Origin: a bacterium | GTDB lineage: Bacteria; CAIWAD01 | Reading direction: 5' to 3' | Assembly (NCBI GenBank): GCA_030429345.1 | Contig: JAUIFJ010000025.1 | Span: forward strand, 1 to 48,269 | DNA: 48,269 nucleotides | Shown here: piece by piece, positions 48,173 to 48,269 of the stretch | Layout of the letters: every line of letters begins with the position of its first letter | Numbering within the stretch: position 1 is the first letter of the stretch | Position numbers and translations under genes: made by a program | Notes under the pieces: generated by a model | Database searches by the model: none | Seen by the model: only the letters and a program-made list of their open reading frames with translations | What the model was told of the DNA's origin: nothing

Positions 48173-48269
48173 TCATTGTAGCGCCTCGATCCGACAGTGC
48201 ATGGCCCTAACTGCGGCTTTGATCTCGGACCAGCTCGGATCGAGCCAGCTTCTGGCGCGCCGAAAGAGG
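48173..48269 (-). CDS. Possible C-terminal end of a minus-strand gene, cut by window edge
   Basis: A frame open to the edge of the window reads 'RRARSWLDPSWSEIKAAVRA' and ends at a TGA at 48173-48175, about 31 codons. Composition is protein-like but the piece is too short to assign to a family, and the same stretch is open for 20 codons in another frame. Confidence 0.2.
   Translation of the reverse strand, partial: LFRRARSWLDPSWSEIKAAVRAMHCRIEALQ

Overview
The window reads as a piece of chromosome from a GC-rich, Gram-negative, diderm bacterium. Envelope evidence: a TonB/ExbB/ExbD motor, several outer-membrane beta-barrels, and lipoproteins with clear lipoboxes. Four secreted proteins end in the FlgD-like 'NPFNP...' domain used as a type IX-like sorting tail, and YbeY has a variant zinc motif I know from Bacteroidota. 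Together these suggest an FCB-group or related candidate phylum; I cannot name the species. Both sigma70-type (TTGACA/TATACT-like) and sigma54-type (TGGCA-N6-TTGC) promoters are visible.

Layout. 1-2578: 12-bp repeat array, terminator, and an exbB-exbD-exbD-tonB operon behind a near-consensus promoter. 2626-13504 (all minus): S41 protease, a large beta-helix secreted protein, a parvulin-type isomerase, a phoH-ybeY-corC housekeeping cluster with one unknown gene, and a coiled-coil lipoprotein/LysM pair. 13623-17516: aspS, rpsU, rsmE and a rhomboid protease. 17835-20657: an excisionase-type HTH protein, a secreted rhodanese, a GNAT acetyltransferase, a RelE-type toxin-antitoxin pair and tmRNA (ssrA). 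20852-23946 (plus): a large secreted protein with a zinc-site-less M1-like domain, coupled to a DUF1460-type amidase.

24108-33256 is a tight minus-strand run: a response regulator fused to a histidine-kinase H-box without an ATPase, a TlpA-domain lipoprotein, a secreted sorting-tail protein, a second TlpA protein, an outer-membrane barrel, then selA, a TerB/J-domain co-chaperone and selB. The cell therefore inserts selenocysteine, though no selC, selD or selenoprotein was found here. 33361-33648 holds 24 exact-length copies of a 12-bp repeat. 33719-38157 holds a lipoprotein and two related secreted pre-peptidase-like proteins, each of the latter behind a sigma54 promoter.

38667-45987 (minus) contains a BNR/sortilin-like propeller protein, an unfamiliar protein with a cold-shock-like N-terminus, and three genes that look like an outer-membrane haem conduit: a barrel with one CxxCH at its N-terminus, a P460-plus-cytochrome lipoprotein, and a tandem P460 lipoprotein. 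46112-48003 (plus) encodes a PduS-like flavin/iron-sulfur protein and a PduT-like tandem-BMC shell protein, coupled to each other and standing apart from any other microcompartment gene in the window. The haem cluster, the PduS/PduT pair and the redox/selenium run are the most promising leads.
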